From: Ga0077555 sp963741565
GTDB lineage: Bacteria; Pseudomonadota; Alphaproteobacteria; Rhizobiales; Hyphomicrobiaceae
NCBI GenBank assembly: GCA_963741565.1
Contig: CAVUIK010000008.1
Span: 1-64,000, forward strand
DNA: 64,000 nucleotides
Direction: 5' to 3'
The notes under the pieces were generated by a model that was not told the DNA's origin, searched no databases, and was given only the letters and a program-made list of their open reading frames with translations. The position numbers and the translations under genes were made by a program. Of this stretch, positions 9,191 through 18,489 are shown in pieces. The stretch's first letter is position 1; the number at the start of each line of letters is the position of its first letter.

Positions 9191-9340
9191 TACCTCGGGT
9201 CGATGTCGCGCCCAAAGAGCCAGCCTGGAAAACCTTTGATGCCTTCAAGGATGTTGTGCCCCCTCGCAAGCGGTAGGCAATGCGAACATCTTGCAACCGT
9301 GACTGACAAAGCAACATGCGAGCATGTTGATATCAAGCAG

Positions 9341-9417
9341 TGGCGCGCCGGGAAGGATTCGAACCCACGACCTCCTGATCCGTAGTCAGGCGCTCTATCC
9401 AACTGAGCTACCGGCGC
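9341..9417 (-). tRNA. tRNA-Arg (anticodon ACG)
   Basis: The reverse complement folds as a full cloverleaf. The acceptor arms GCGCCGG and CCGGCGC pair, the D-arm contains AGCTCAGTTGGATAGAGC, and the anticodon stem CCTGA/TCAGG holds the loop CTACGGA, giving ACG. The T-loop is GTTCGAATC and CCA is encoded at 9343-9341. ACG (read as ICG after deamination) is the main arginine tRNA in bacteria. Its 3' end faces the truncated hydrolase and the decayed catabolic region. Confidence 0.97.
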
Positions 9418-9583
9418 GTTTCTCTGGCACAAGGCCAAAGCACCCTATCGGGCACCTTGCGGCTCCGTCTCGGGATCGCCTCTCATAGTCGGTTGCCCAT
9501 TCCAGCGCAAGGTCGGAATCAGGGGCTGCCCAATGGCTGCCATCTTCCCGTCGCACGCCATTACCGATCAGAATGGGATGGCC

Positions 9584-10069
9584 ATGATTCGCTTCCGTCA
9601 CCTCGCCCTTTGTCTTGCCCTCGCCGCGAACGGCTGCGCTGCCGCTGTCCCCGGCTATATGCCGCCCAACCCGCGGACCGAGAAATTCAAAGCGGCGGCC
9701 CCCAAAGGCGGCGGATTTGACGCCGAGGGCGTTTACCATTTGACGGAGCAAGAGCAGGCGCTGGATTGCAAACAGCTGACCGGCTCAACGCGCGTCAAGA
9801 TCGTACAAATGCGCGAAAGTGCAAACCGGGCGCCTGCCTCGACGGCGACCAAGGCTGTGCGACGCGCCAACAATCCACTCGATAGCAATGCCGGCTATGG
9901 CTTTTCGCCGGACGACGATTACAAGCGCGACCGCGCCCGGTTGGCGACGCTCAACAGCCGCCTCGTCGAAAAGGACTGCCAATCCTTCGATATCGATGCC
10001 GAATTGAAACCTGGAAACACCAACACACCGACGCCCACAATCGGGGATAACAAGAAGCCCAAGCGTTGA
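9584..10069 (+). CDS. Small exported protein, possible lipoprotein, unknown function
   Basis: From ATG 9584 the product is 161 residues. It starts MIRFRHLALCLALAANGC, which is a signal sequence ending in a Cys that could be a lipobox, although A-N-G-C is a poor match to the consensus. The mature part is polar and rich in Lys, Asp and Pro. It contains two further Cys (LDCKQL and KDCQSF), which could form a disulphide, and a low-complexity tail NTNTPTPT. An ATG two codons upstream (9578) is equally possible. I do not recognise a family. It is convergent with the YdcF gene. Confidence 0.65.
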   Translation: MIRFRHLALCLALAANGCAAAVPGYMPPNPRTEKFKAAAPKGGGFDAEGVYHLTEQEQALDCKQLTGSTRVKIVQMRESANRAPASTATKAVRRANNPLDSNAGYGFSPDDDYKRDRARLATLNSRLVEKDCQSFDIDAELKPGNTNTPTPTIGDNKKPKR

Positions 10070-10102
10070 CGCCGGCCGGCGCAGCGCCGCTGCCGACGCT
10101 CC

Positions 10103-10909
10103 TCAAGGCGCGGGGTAAAGCGCCGCAGATCGGCCGGTCACCCAATAGCCCAGCAAGCCGATCCATTCTTTAGCCGCATCGTCGAGGCGCCGCAGCCCAT
10201 GCGGCAGGGAATCGAAGAACCGCACCAAGTCCCCGCCGCCAGCAGTCCGATAGTCGACGGGATAGGCTGTGACGTCGAAACCAACCTGCCGGAATGTCCC
10301 GATCGATCGTGGCATGTGCGCCGCAGACGTCACCAGCAACCAACGTTGCCCCAGCATTGGCTTGACGAGGTCTCGCGTCAGGATGGCGTTCTCGTAGGTC
10401 GTCCGCGAGTGGTCCTCCGTCACGATACGGCTGGCCCCGATGCCAATGCTCTGCCAGAACGCGGCGATCGCTGCCCCACCCGCTGGATCTGTTGCGAAAA
10501 CCTGGGCAACGCCGCCTGTGAACACCAGCCGGGTCGCCGGCAACTGAAGCGCCAGCCGCCCACCTTCGACGACGCGCTCAGCGGCTTCGTTCATCGTCAA
10601 CTGCTGTCTCGCCTTGCTGATCCGGCCATCCTCGCTGCCGCCCAGGACGATGATCCCGTGAAACCGAATGGACCCGAACTCGATGACGGGTGCCGGAAAT
10701 CGCTGTTCCAGGGGCAGAATCAGAGCGTTGGGAACAGGTGACAGGCCGCCGATCCCGAGTAACGCCAAACCGCTCCAGGCCATCCGGCGACCGGCTCGGA
10801 CCCATCGATCGCGGGCTGACAGTGCCAGTCCCGCGAATACAAGCAGGCACAGCATGCTCGACGGTTGAGCAAAGAACCACGCCGACTTTGTGAGCATATA
10901 ATGAAGCAT
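10103..10909 (-). CDS. YdcF/ElyC/SanA family membrane protein (DUF218)
   Basis: The 268-residue protein has two N-terminal hydrophobic segments (LCLLVFAGLALSA and a Gly/Leu-rich stretch near residue 50). A DUF218 domain follows: FHGIIVLGGSEDG, RLVFTGG, the EDHSRTTYENA acid/Ser cluster and LLVTSAAHMPRS. Family members such as ElyC affect peptidoglycan precursor or envelope homeostasis. The chemistry is not settled. I start at ATG 10909 because the 12 residues before it are charged and out of place ahead of a membrane segment. Confidence 0.83.
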   Translation of the reverse strand: MLHYMLTKSAWFFAQPSSMLCLLVFAGLALSARDRWVRAGRRMAWSGLALLGIGGLSPVPNALILPLEQRFPAPVIEFGSIRFHGIIVLGGSEDGRISKARQQLTMNEAAERVVEGGRLALQLPATRLVFTGGVAQVFATDPAGGAAIAAFWQSIGIGASRIVTEDHSRTTYENAILTRDLVKPMLGQRWLLVTSAAHMPRSIGTFRQVGFDVTAYPVDYRTAGGGDLVRFFDSLPHGLRRLDDAAKEWIGLLGYWVTGRSAALYPAP

Positions 10910-10967
10910 TACGACACCTGATTGGGCCGGGTGAAATGAGGGCAAGCGGCTCTAGGGTCCAGCTCGA

Positions 10968-11759
10968 TCAGAGATCAACACCAATTAGACGGCGGTAAAG
11001 CCGATCAGCGGCGGCCCGCATGTCCTGTCGCGGTTTGTCGGCGAGGTCGAACGTTTCCGGGTTCAACCGTTGGAACTCCATTTCGGCCCATCGATCGATG
11101 TCAGCAATGCGAGGGCCAACCCCGAGCTCGGGTGTACAGCGCTTGGACAACAGCAGTTCGTCAATCGCCGCCCTGACGTCTGCAGGAACACGACTGGCAG
11201 CGAGCAGCGCATCGATGCTCATTGGCGGCGGCCTCGCATGATCGGCCACAAAGGACGCCGAGAGGAGCGGCCGGATCACGTAGAAATACTTCTTCAGTCG
11301 AGCCTGGCTGGCCCCATCGATCTGCGATTTCCATTGGCTGCGTGCGATGGACCAATAGTGATGCGCAAGGGTCTTCGGGCTCGCGTGCGCCTCAAACATG
11401 GTCTTGAGTTCGGTGCGCAGAACACCGTCATCCACATAGGTGATCGGCGAGACCAGCCATTCATAGAGTGCAGGGTTGGATCTCAAGAGAAGGCGCAGCG
11501 CTTTCCGGATGTCCCATGCAGCGAGATCCACCAGACGCTCATCGAGCGGACGCTCGATAACATCACGCTCCTCCGACAGCTGGACGTACCAATCCCGTGG
11601 ATGAACGTAGAGAAAGCGCACATCGTAATCGCTGTCTGGCGAGGCGAATCCCCATGCGCGACTTCCAAACTCGGCGGCATAGAGAATGCGCACGCCTTCA
11701 TCCTGGGAGACCGTATGCAGCCAGGTCTCGATATGCCGACGCACATCCTGGTCGATCAT
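10968..11759 (-). CDS. YcgL-like nucleotidyltransferase-fold protein
   Basis: The 263-residue protein has the DNA polymerase beta-type nucleotidyltransferase signature FGSRAWGFASPDSDYDVRF: a GS motif followed by two metal-binding Asp residues separated by one residue. A long helical C-terminal part follows. This matches the YcgL/DUF4037-like stand-alone nucleotidyltransferases, whose substrates are mostly unknown. It lies on the same strand as ydcF with about 60 bp between them. No toxin or HEPN partner is visible, so the MNT/HEPN antitoxin reading is not supported. Confidence 0.8.
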   Translation of the reverse strand: MIDQDVRRHIETWLHTVSQDEGVRILYAAEFGSRAWGFASPDSDYDVRFLYVHPRDWYVQLSEERDVIERPLDERLVDLAAWDIRKALRLLLRSNPALYEWLVSPITYVDDGVLRTELKTMFEAHASPKTLAHHYWSIARSQWKSQIDGASQARLKKYFYVIRPLLSASFVADHARPPPMSIDALLAASRVPADVRAAIDELLLSKRCTPELGVGPRIADIDRWAEMEFQRLNPETFDLADKPRQDMRAAADRLYRRLIGVDL

Positions 11760-11914
11760 GTCGCAATCCTGCAGTGACTCCGAACGCGCGATGATCGGGC
11801 AAGTAACGCACGATCAGAAGACACGTGCGGGAAGCTACCGGGATGCCCCTGTGCCATCAACACAATGGCTTCGGGGAGCAAGCCGTCCATAAGAGTGCGA
11901 CCGTTGATTGCGGT

Positions 11915-13108
11915 TCAATGCGCGACGCGCTCAATGGCCACGGCAGTCGCCTCGCCGCCGCCGATACACAGCGATGCAACGCCCCTGGTCTCACCATATT
12001 TTTCCATGGCGTTGATCAGCGTGACGATAATGCGCGCGCCGGATGCGCCGACCGGATGCCCGAGCGCGCAAGCGCCGCCGTGCACGTTGACCTTATCGTG
12101 CGGGAGATCGAGATCCCTCATCGCCGCCATGGCAACAACTGCAAAGGCCTCGTTGATTTCGTAAAGACCTACGTCGCTGGTTTTCCAGTTGGCGGCTTCC
12201 AGGACTTTTTTGATGGCACCGATCGGGGCCGTCGTGAACCACGCTGGCGCCTGGGCATGGCTTGACGTCGCGATGATCCGCGCCAACGATTTCAAACCGC
12301 GCCGGTTGGCCTCGCTCTCCCGCATCAACACGAGCGCAGCGCCGCCATCGGAAATCGAGGACGAGTTTGCCGGCGTGACCGTGCCACCGTCCCGGAATGC
12401 CGGCTTGAGGCCCGGAATCTTTGCGGGATCAGCAGTAAACGGCTGCTCGTCGCGCGCAACCTCGGCCACACCCTTGCGCGATTTGACCGCAACCGCGGTG
12501 ATCTCCTTATCGAAGGTGCCGTCCTCATTAGCTTTTTTCGCGCGCCTGAGACTTTCGATCGCGAACGCATCCTGCGCCTCGCGCGTGAATTGATAGTGCT
12601 GCGCCGTGTCCTCGGCATAGGTGCCCATCAACCGACCCCGGTCGTAGGCGTCCTCGAGACCGTCAAGGAACATGTGGTCATAGATTTGCGTGTGCCCGAG
12701 CCGCTGGCCGCTGCGCAGCTTCGGCAGAATGTGCGGCGTGTTGGTCATGCTTTCGAGACCGCCCGCAACAATGACATCCTTCGGGCGCACATGCAGCGCC
12801 TCGTGCGCCATCATCACGGTCTTCATGCCGGAGCCGCACATCTTGTTGACGGTGGTGCAGGGCACGCTGTCGGGCAGACCGCCATAGCGCGCCGCCTGCC
12901 GGGCCGGCGCCTGGCCTTGGCCAGCCGGAAGCACGCAGCCCATCAGCACCTCGGCGATCTCATCCGGCTTGACGCCGGCGCGAGCAACGGCCGCCCTGAT
13001 GGCCGCGGCGCCCAGTTCTGGCGCAACGATCGACGCCAGAGCCCCCTGAAAGCCACCGATGGCGGTTCGTGCGCCAGAAACGATAACGATGGGATCCGGA
13101 TTCGACAT
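11915..13108 (-). CDS. Acetyl-CoA C-acetyltransferase (thiolase)
   Basis: This 397-residue thiolase has all catalytic elements: nucleophile Cys in NKMCGSGMK, NEAFAV, His in GACALGHPVGASG and the second Cys in SLCIGGGEA. It condenses two acetyl-CoA to acetoacetyl-CoA, or cleaves beta-ketoacyl-CoA, in polyhydroxybutyrate or fatty-acid metabolism. The length and motifs fit PhaA/AtoB-type biosynthetic thiolases. A GGAGG ribosome site precedes ATG 13108. Unlike the thiolase-like gene at 2.4 kb, this is a true thiolase. No phaB or phaC gene is adjacent. Confidence 0.92.
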   Translation of the reverse strand: MSNPDPIVIVSGARTAIGGFQGALASIVAPELGAAAIRAAVARAGVKPDEIAEVLMGCVLPAGQGQAPARQAARYGGLPDSVPCTTVNKMCGSGMKTVMMAHEALHVRPKDVIVAGGLESMTNTPHILPKLRSGQRLGHTQIYDHMFLDGLEDAYDRGRLMGTYAEDTAQHYQFTREAQDAFAIESLRRAKKANEDGTFDKEITAVAVKSRKGVAEVARDEQPFTADPAKIPGLKPAFRDGGTVTPANSSSISDGGAALVLMRESEANRRGLKSLARIIATSSHAQAPAWFTTAPIGAIKKVLEAANWKTSDVGLYEINEAFAVVAMAAMRDLDLPHDKVNVHGGACALGHPVGASGARIIVTLINAMEKYGETRGVASLCIGGGEATAVAIERVAH

Positions 13109-13227
13109 GAGTTGCCTCCGTCATGATGGTTTACCCAATTATTAGGAGGCGAGGCGGGAAGAACGCAAGCGTTCGCAGACATAATCAGTGCGCCGCGTGA
13201 GCGGTCTGCGCGCGGGACCCGTTGGTC

Positions 13228-13818
13228 TCAGTCCAGGAAATAGGCGTTGACCCATCCCTCCCGGCCGCGCCAAGCAATCCTGCACCAGGCGCCGCGACAT
13301 CCCCCGGTCCGGGCGACGCCGCACACACCGGGCGGGATGCCCCCGATTTCATCGTTGGATACGCCGGGGCCGGTTCGGATGCGCAATGTATCGCCACGGT
13401 CGACACGAGCGACGCACGAACCCGGATTGCGGCTACCTTGCTCTACGACACGCCGCTCCGACCCCGAGAAAGCCTGTATCGGCGGTGGAGGGCCGGCCGC
13501 TTTATGGGCGTCGGGCACGTCGTACACGGCGATATAGCGGGTATTGACCCAGCCGGTTTGGTTGCCGAGCGCCATAACGCACCACCCGGTGGCGCACCGG
13601 CCGACGAGCTTCACGCCGCAGGCCTTCGCCGGGAACCGGCCAACGACAGACGCATCATAGCCGGGTCCAGAGCGGACATTCAGCGCCTGGGGCGCTTCCA
13701 GCCCATGCACGCAGAGCATCCGCTTTTCCGCGTTGGCAGAGGACGACGGGGCGATGATTGCGACAATCGCCAGCGACGAGGAGACCACTAGGGTTCTCCA
13801 GATCGAATTCACACGCAT
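13228..13818 (-). CDS. Exported protein with two bacterial SH3 domains
   Basis: A 196-residue protein with a cleavable signal peptide (about residues 1-30, ending ANA). Two SH3b domains follow. Each begins with an NVRSGPG or RIRTGPG motif and ends with a WVN motif (GWVNTRYIAV and GWVNAYFLD). Each domain has paired Cys residues that could form disulphides. SH3b modules usually bind cell-wall or envelope ligands. There is no enzymatic domain, so it is likely a periplasmic binding or scaffold protein. Confidence 0.82.
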   Translation of the reverse strand: MRVNSIWRTLVVSSSLAIVAIIAPSSSANAEKRMLCVHGLEAPQALNVRSGPGYDASVVGRFPAKACGVKLVGRCATGWCVMALGNQTGWVNTRYIAVYDVPDAHKAAGPPPPIQAFSGSERRVVEQGSRNPGSCVARVDRGDTLRIRTGPGVSNDEIGGIPPGVCGVARTGGCRGAWCRIAWRGREGWVNAYFLD

Positions 13819-13940
13819 GATACAGGAACCTCAAAGGCGCCTCCCTGCGTGATTAACCATCAGCGCACAGCGTCGGGCAAGCCGCAGCCGGCAATCGGGA
13901 GCATTTTCCCGGCAAGCGTTGCCCGTGCGCTGCGCCCAAC

Positions 13941-13975
13941 GAAAACGCCCGCAGAGAGCATCCGCGGGCGTTCGG
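13941..13975 (-). terminator. Rho-independent terminator of the TRAP transporter operon
   Basis: Inverted arms ACGCCCGC (13945-13952) and GCGGGCGT (13964-13971) form a perfect 8-bp GC-rich stem with an 11-nt loop. Read on the minus strand, the stem is followed directly by TTTTC. It lies 20-50 bp past the stop codon of the TRAP large permease gene and points the right way to end that operon. Confidence 0.8.
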
Positions 13976-13995
13976 TAAACATCCCTCGATGCCCG

Positions 13996-15378
13996 CTAAT
14001 CCAGGAAACCGACAGCTTTCGGCAGCCAAAGCACAATGCCGGGCCAGTAGATGCACATGAACAGGCCCAGAATCTGCAGCGCAACGAACGGATACATGCC
14101 GTTGTAGATGTCGTTCATGCTGACTTCGGGCGGAGCGGTCCCCTTCATATAGAATAGCGTCGCTCCGAAGGGTGGGGTCATGAAGGAGGTCTGCAGATTG
14201 ACCGCCACCAAAGTGCCGAACCACCCCATCAGATAGGCGTTGTTGCCGATATGGTCGGAGAAGTCGAACTTCAGCATGATCGGCCCGAAGATCGGCAGCA
14301 CGATCAGGCAGATCTCGATCCACTCGAACGGGAAGCCGAGCAGGAACACCAGCACCATCACGAACGCCAGCATCTCCCATTTCGTGTCGACGCCGAAGTA
14401 CTTGAGCGTGCCGATCATGAGGTCGTCGCCGCCGAGAACACGGAACACGTAGGAGAACCCGGTCGCGCCGAGGAAGACCAGGAACACCATGGCGTTGGCA
14501 CGGCACGCCGAACGAATAGCGTCGGTCAGCATCGGCATTTTGAACTTGCCGTTGAGCCAAGCCATCCACATGGCACCGAGCACGCCGACGCCGGCGCTCT
14601 CGGTTGGCGTCGCCCAGCCCGCGAAGATCGAGCCGAGCACGATGACCATCAGCGCGGTCATCGGGAACAGGCCCTTCCACATCGCCATCCAGAACTCGGC
14701 GCGGTTCTGGGGACCATAGTCCTTGCCGAGCTTCGGAGCGACGCTCGGCTTGAAGATCGACAGGATGATGATGTAGGTCAGGAACAGGCCGGACAACAGG
14801 AAGCCCGGCATGGTGGCCGCAGCGAACAACACGCCAGCCGAGGTTTGCAGCATCTCGGCCATGACGACCAGCATGATGGCCGGCGGCAGCAGGATGCCCA
14901 GTGTGCCAGCCGAAGAGATCGTGCCGACGGCCAGCTTCTTGTCGTAGCCGGCGTTGAGCATGTGCGGCAGCGCGATCACCGACAGCGTCACGACGCAGGC
15001 CCCAACCACGCCCATGGGCGCGGCGAGGATCGTGCCCATCACCATGACGGCAACGGCCAACGCACCCGGCACGCGCTTCAGCAGGATCTCGGTCGCAGTC
15101 AGCATATCCTTGGCCGAGCCCGATCGTTCGAGGATCGAGCCCATGAAGATGAAGGCCGGGATCGAGACCAGCACGGGATCAACCGCGACCTGCCCCCACA
15201 TGCGAAGCACGACGTTCGACAGGCCGATCATCGGGAACACCCCGAAGGCCCAGCCGATACAAGCGAAGATCATCGCCATGCCACCCATCACGTACGCAAC
15301 GGGATAGCCGCAGAAGATTACGAAGAACATGGTTCCGAACATGATCAGAGCCAGGTTGTCGATAATGATATCAACCAT
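13996..15378 (-). CDS. dctM: TRAP transporter large permease (DctM)
   Basis: A 460-residue, highly hydrophobic protein with the DctM pattern of about 12 membrane segments. It has Gly/Pro-rich re-entrant stretches such as GTLGILLPPAIMLV and LAAPMGVVGACVVT. It forms the Na+-driven translocation path of a tripartite ATP-independent periplasmic transporter for an organic acid. The length is at the upper end of the family. It is the last gene of dctP-dctQ-dctM, starts 14 bp after dctQ and is followed by a clear terminator. Confidence 0.92.
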   Translation of the reverse strand: MVDIIIDNLALIMFGTMFFVIFCGYPVAYVMGGMAMIFACIGWAFGVFPMIGLSNVVLRMWGQVAVDPVLVSIPAFIFMGSILERSGSAKDMLTATEILLKRVPGALAVAVMVMGTILAAPMGVVGACVVTLSVIALPHMLNAGYDKKLAVGTISSAGTLGILLPPAIMLVVMAEMLQTSAGVLFAAATMPGFLLSGLFLTYIIILSIFKPSVAPKLGKDYGPQNRAEFWMAMWKGLFPMTALMVIVLGSIFAGWATPTESAGVGVLGAMWMAWLNGKFKMPMLTDAIRSACRANAMVFLVFLGATGFSYVFRVLGGDDLMIGTLKYFGVDTKWEMLAFVMVLVFLLGFPFEWIEICLIVLPIFGPIMLKFDFSDHIGNNAYLMGWFGTLVAVNLQTSFMTPPFGATLFYMKGTAPPEVSMNDIYNGMYPFVALQILGLFMCIYWPGIVLWLPKAVGFLD

Positions 15379-15392
15379 TTTCCAGTCCCCGA

Positions 15393-16013
15393 TCAGACTT
15401 CGAGCTCGGACTTGCCGATCTGCAGATTGGCGCGCTCGTTGGGCACGCCGCCGAACAGATAGGCGACGACCTTCAGGAGTACGCTGATGATAGCCAGCAG
15501 GACCAACCAGATACCGGCGACATAGATGCCTTTGATGATCCAGCGATGCGGCATGCCGATCGCGCTCTCTGAGCCCTCGTCGACGCGCCAGGACTGATAG
15601 ACGAAATCGAGGCCGTAGTAGCAGGTGATGGCAATGTAGGGTAGCGCGAACAGAAGCAGCCCAATCAGCTCCAGCCAGGCGCGAGAGTAGAACGACGCAT
15701 TCTCGGTGAAACTGTCGACGCGCGGATGCGCGTTAATGGTGTAATTGTAGCCCATCCAGGTCGAGAAGATCGTGGTGTGAAGCCACCACTCCAACTCCTG
15801 AAATCGGGTGAGTGAGATCGGCAAACCTAGCTTGCGTGAGAAAACGTCGAAGCAAGTCACGCACATCAGGACAACGAGGCACCAGCCGCCCGCAAAGGCG
15901 ATCTTTTCCAGCATCTTTGCGATGCCGTTTGAAACGGCAATGGGTCCGAACACGACGGCCAGCACCGAGATGACGAAGAATAGCCCGAGCAACAATTGAA
16001 ATTCGAGTGTCAT
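15393..16013 (-). CDS. dctQ: TRAP transporter small permease (DctQ)
   Basis: A 206-residue membrane protein with four to five hydrophobic segments and the DctQ signature FQELEWWLHTTIFSTWMGYN followed by HPRVDSF. It is the small integral subunit that pairs with DctM. I start at ATG 16013, which has GGGGGAAG just upstream; an upstream extension of 21 residues is not family-like. The 137-bp space between dctP and dctQ could hold an expression-lowering structure, but I see no clear hairpin there. Confidence 0.88.
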   Translation of the reverse strand: MTLEFQLLLGLFFVISVLAVVFGPIAVSNGIAKMLEKIAFAGGWCLVVLMCVTCFDVFSRKLGLPISLTRFQELEWWLHTTIFSTWMGYNYTINAHPRVDSFTENASFYSRAWLELIGLLLFALPYIAITCYYGLDFVYQSWRVDEGSESAIGMPHRWIIKGIYVAGIWLVLLAIISVLLKVVAYLFGGVPNERANLQIGKSELEV

Positions 16014-16150
16014 AATCGAGCTTCCCCCCGATTGCGCGGCTAGATGCTGCCCCCAGGCGCACAACCGCAGGCACAATTTGAGCCGAGCCCCGGAATGGAG
16101 CCCGGCCCATCGAGCGTGTTACCGTACGTCGCGAAACACGAGCACAAGCC

Positions 16151-17225
16151 CTACTTCTTGAGGTAAGTGCCCTTCATGTACTGGGCATCGCCCCAGATGG
16201 CGTAGTTCTTGCGGAACGCAAGATAGTGGTCGGACACCTTCTTGAAGAGCGGATCCTTCGCCGCTTCCTCTTTGATGACATCGAGCCATGCGGCCTCGTA
16301 CTTGGCGAGATCCTCGTCGCTCCAGCGTTTAAACTGCACGCCGTTCTTCTCTTTCATCTCGGCCATGATCGCGAACTGCCCGGCCTCGCTCTCGGCATAG
16401 TTGTAGGCAACGCCGGCCGTAGCTGCGACCCGGATCATCGCCTTGATGTTCTCAGGCAGAGCGTCGAAGGCCTTCTTGTTCATCAGGATCTCGCTGCACG
16501 AGGTCAGCTGATGCCAGCCTGGGAAGTAGTTGAACTTGGCAACCTGCTGGAAGCCCTGCTTCTGGTCCATCGCCGGCATCGAGAACTCGGTGGCGTCGAT
16601 GACGCCGCGCTCGAGCGCCGGGAAGATGTCGGCCGGTGCGATGAGCTGCGTCTGAACGCCCAACTTCTCCATGACCTTGGCGCCGAGACCGAAGAAGCGC
16701 ATCTTGATGCCCTTCATGTCGTCGGCATCCTTGATCTCGCGGCGGAACCAGCCGGAGGTCTCAGGCCCGATGCAGAAGCTGTCGAATGCCGTCAGGCCGT
16801 GCTGCTCATAGATTTCGTCGCGGAATTTGTTGCCGCCGGCGAACCACTTCCAGGCCAGGAACTCGCCGAAGCTCGGGGCCGAAGGGCACGGTCGTGAAGA
16901 ACGCCATCGCCGGGAATTTCGAGGCGTGGAAGCCCGGCGTCGTCCAGCAGGCTTCGACCGAGCCCTTGCCGACAGCGTCAAAGCACTCGAGTGCTGGAAT
17001 TAGAGCGCCCGGCTCATAGAAGCGCATCTCGAACTTGCCGCCCGACATCAGGTCCAGATCTTTCTGGAACTTCTGGCCGGGGGGGCCCAAGTGCGGCAGC
17101 TGGCTGCCGAACGCGCTCTGCATTTTCCAGCGGATCTTGTCCTGGGCCTGGGCGCCGGATAGGCCCAACCCTCCCACTCCCGCCAAGCCGATTGCGGCTA
17201 CGGCAAGACTACGTGCCATCGTCAT
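16151..17225 (-). pseudogene. dctP: TRAP transporter substrate-binding protein (DctP), frameshifted
   Basis: The first part, from ATG 17225 (GGGAG upstream), gives a signal peptide (ending GAQAQ) and the N-terminal lobe up to AFFTTVPFGP. The similarity continues in another frame from SFGEFLAWKWFAGG to the end (YMKGTYLKK). The switch falls at GGGG 16875-16878; removing one G gives VPFGPSFGEFLAW and a 357-residue protein of normal length. The total span of 1075 bases is 3n+1, as expected for one inserted base. The full downstream lobe is well conserved, so this is either very recent damage or a sequencing error. The likely ligand is a dicarboxylate, keto acid or other organic acid. Confidence 0.88.
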
Positions 17226-17377
17226 TCGATAGATCTCCCTTGTGTTTCCTCACGCCACGCTGGCTTCCGTTGCTCTCGGTCCGCGCTTATTTCTTTTGTT
17301 GAAAGAAGCATTACTGGCTCAACTCTTAGCTGGCAAGCGGCTTGGTGGAATAGCTCATTTGGGGGATGCGCCCTATG

Positions 17378-18463
17378 TCACAACAGGCGCATCTGAGTGC
17401 CTGCCGCAAAGGGCCTCTGAAACAAGTCGGTTCGCAACCGGAGCGAGCGCTCATTCATGCCCAAGCGCTTGATGGCCAGCCGGAACCGCAAACCGATTTG
17501 CTCGGCGTACGGCCCAGTCCCGCGCTGGCGCTCGCCAAAGGCCGCGACATAGTCCTTGCCACCGTGCATGGAGCGCAAGATGTTGATTACGCGCGCTGCG
17601 CGGTCCGGATAGTCCGTAGCCAACCATTCGCGGAACAGGTCCTTCAATTCAAGCGGCAAACGGAGCAGCACGTAGCCAGCATCTCTCGCGCCGGCAGCAT
17701 GACATTGACTGAGGATCTCCTCGATCTCGCTGTCGTTCAACGCTGGAATAATCGGTGCCACCATCACCGTCGTCGGGATCCCAGCTTCGGACAGACGGCG
17801 GATGGCTTCGAGCCGCTTTCCAGGCGTTGCAGCACGAGGCTCCATCGATCGCGCAAGGCGGCTGTCGAGGGTGGTGACCGAGATCGCAACCTTGACGAGG
17901 CCGCGCTCAGCCAAACGGCCTAAAACGTCTATGTCGCGCACGACGCCCGCCGATTTCGTGACAATGCCAACGGGGTGCGAGGTCCGGTCCAAAACCTCCA
18001 GAAGGCTGCGCGTTATGCCGAGTCCGCGCTCGATCGGCTGATAGGGATCGGTGACCGCGCCCAGCGCAATCGTCTTTGGCACGTAGCGGGGATTGCCGAG
18101 TTCTCGCTCCAACAATTCAGCAGCATTGATCTTGGCGTAAAGCTTCGTCTCGAAGTCAAGGCCAGGCGAGTGTCCGAGATAGGCGTGCGTCGGTCTCGCA
18201 TAGCAATAGACGCAGCCGTGCTCACACCCCCGGTAGGGATTGATCGATTGGTCGAAGGAGATGTCGGGGCTGTTGTTTGTGGATATGATGCTTTTGGCTG
18301 TCTCGGCCTGGACATGCGTTCGGAAAGGCCCGAGGCCTCCAAGGCTCTCCCAACCGTCGTCGAATTCCTCGCTGTCGAGCTTGTCGTAACGGCTTGCGCG
18401 ATTGCTCCGGGCGCCTCGGCCACGTCGCAAATCATCGCGCACTGGGGGTTGCTTGCCGACCAT
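17378..18463 (-). CDS. PA0069-family radical SAM protein (SplB-like)
   Basis: The 361-residue protein has the radical SAM cluster motif CEHGCVYCYA, preceded by SINPYRG and followed by ALGAVTDPYQPIE and VAISVTTLD. These mark the PA0069/Rv2578c-type group related to spore photoproduct lyase. The reaction is unknown; DNA or nucleotide chemistry has been suggested for relatives. The gene has two LexA boxes 27-61 bp upstream of its start, which points to DNA-damage control and agrees with a repair-related role. A GGAGCAG ribosome site precedes ATG 18463. Confidence 0.88.
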   Translation of the reverse strand: MVGKQPPVRDDLRRGRGARSNRASRYDKLDSEEFDDGWESLGGLGPFRTHVQAETAKSIISTNNSPDISFDQSINPYRGCEHGCVYCYARPTHAYLGHSPGLDFETKLYAKINAAELLERELGNPRYVPKTIALGAVTDPYQPIERGLGITRSLLEVLDRTSHPVGIVTKSAGVVRDIDVLGRLAERGLVKVAISVTTLDSRLARSMEPRAATPGKRLEAIRRLSEAGIPTTVMVAPIIPALNDSEIEEILSQCHAAGARDAGYVLLRLPLELKDLFREWLATDYPDRAARVINILRSMHGGKDYVAAFGERQRGTGPYAEQIGLRFRLAIKRLGMNERSLRLRTDLFQRPFAAGTQMRLL

Positions 18464-18489
18464 TCCAGCTGCTCCGTTCGAAGGATCTG

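Noticed and set aside
14251..15462. 403-codon plus-strand frame opposite dctM
   Set aside because: The product is His/Glu/Arg-rich with no hydrophobic core. dctM on the other strand is well conserved.
17255..17285. Sigma-54-like TGGC...TTGC upstream of dctP
   Set aside because: The spacing is 5 bases between the blocks instead of the required 7, so it is not a -24/-12 promoter.
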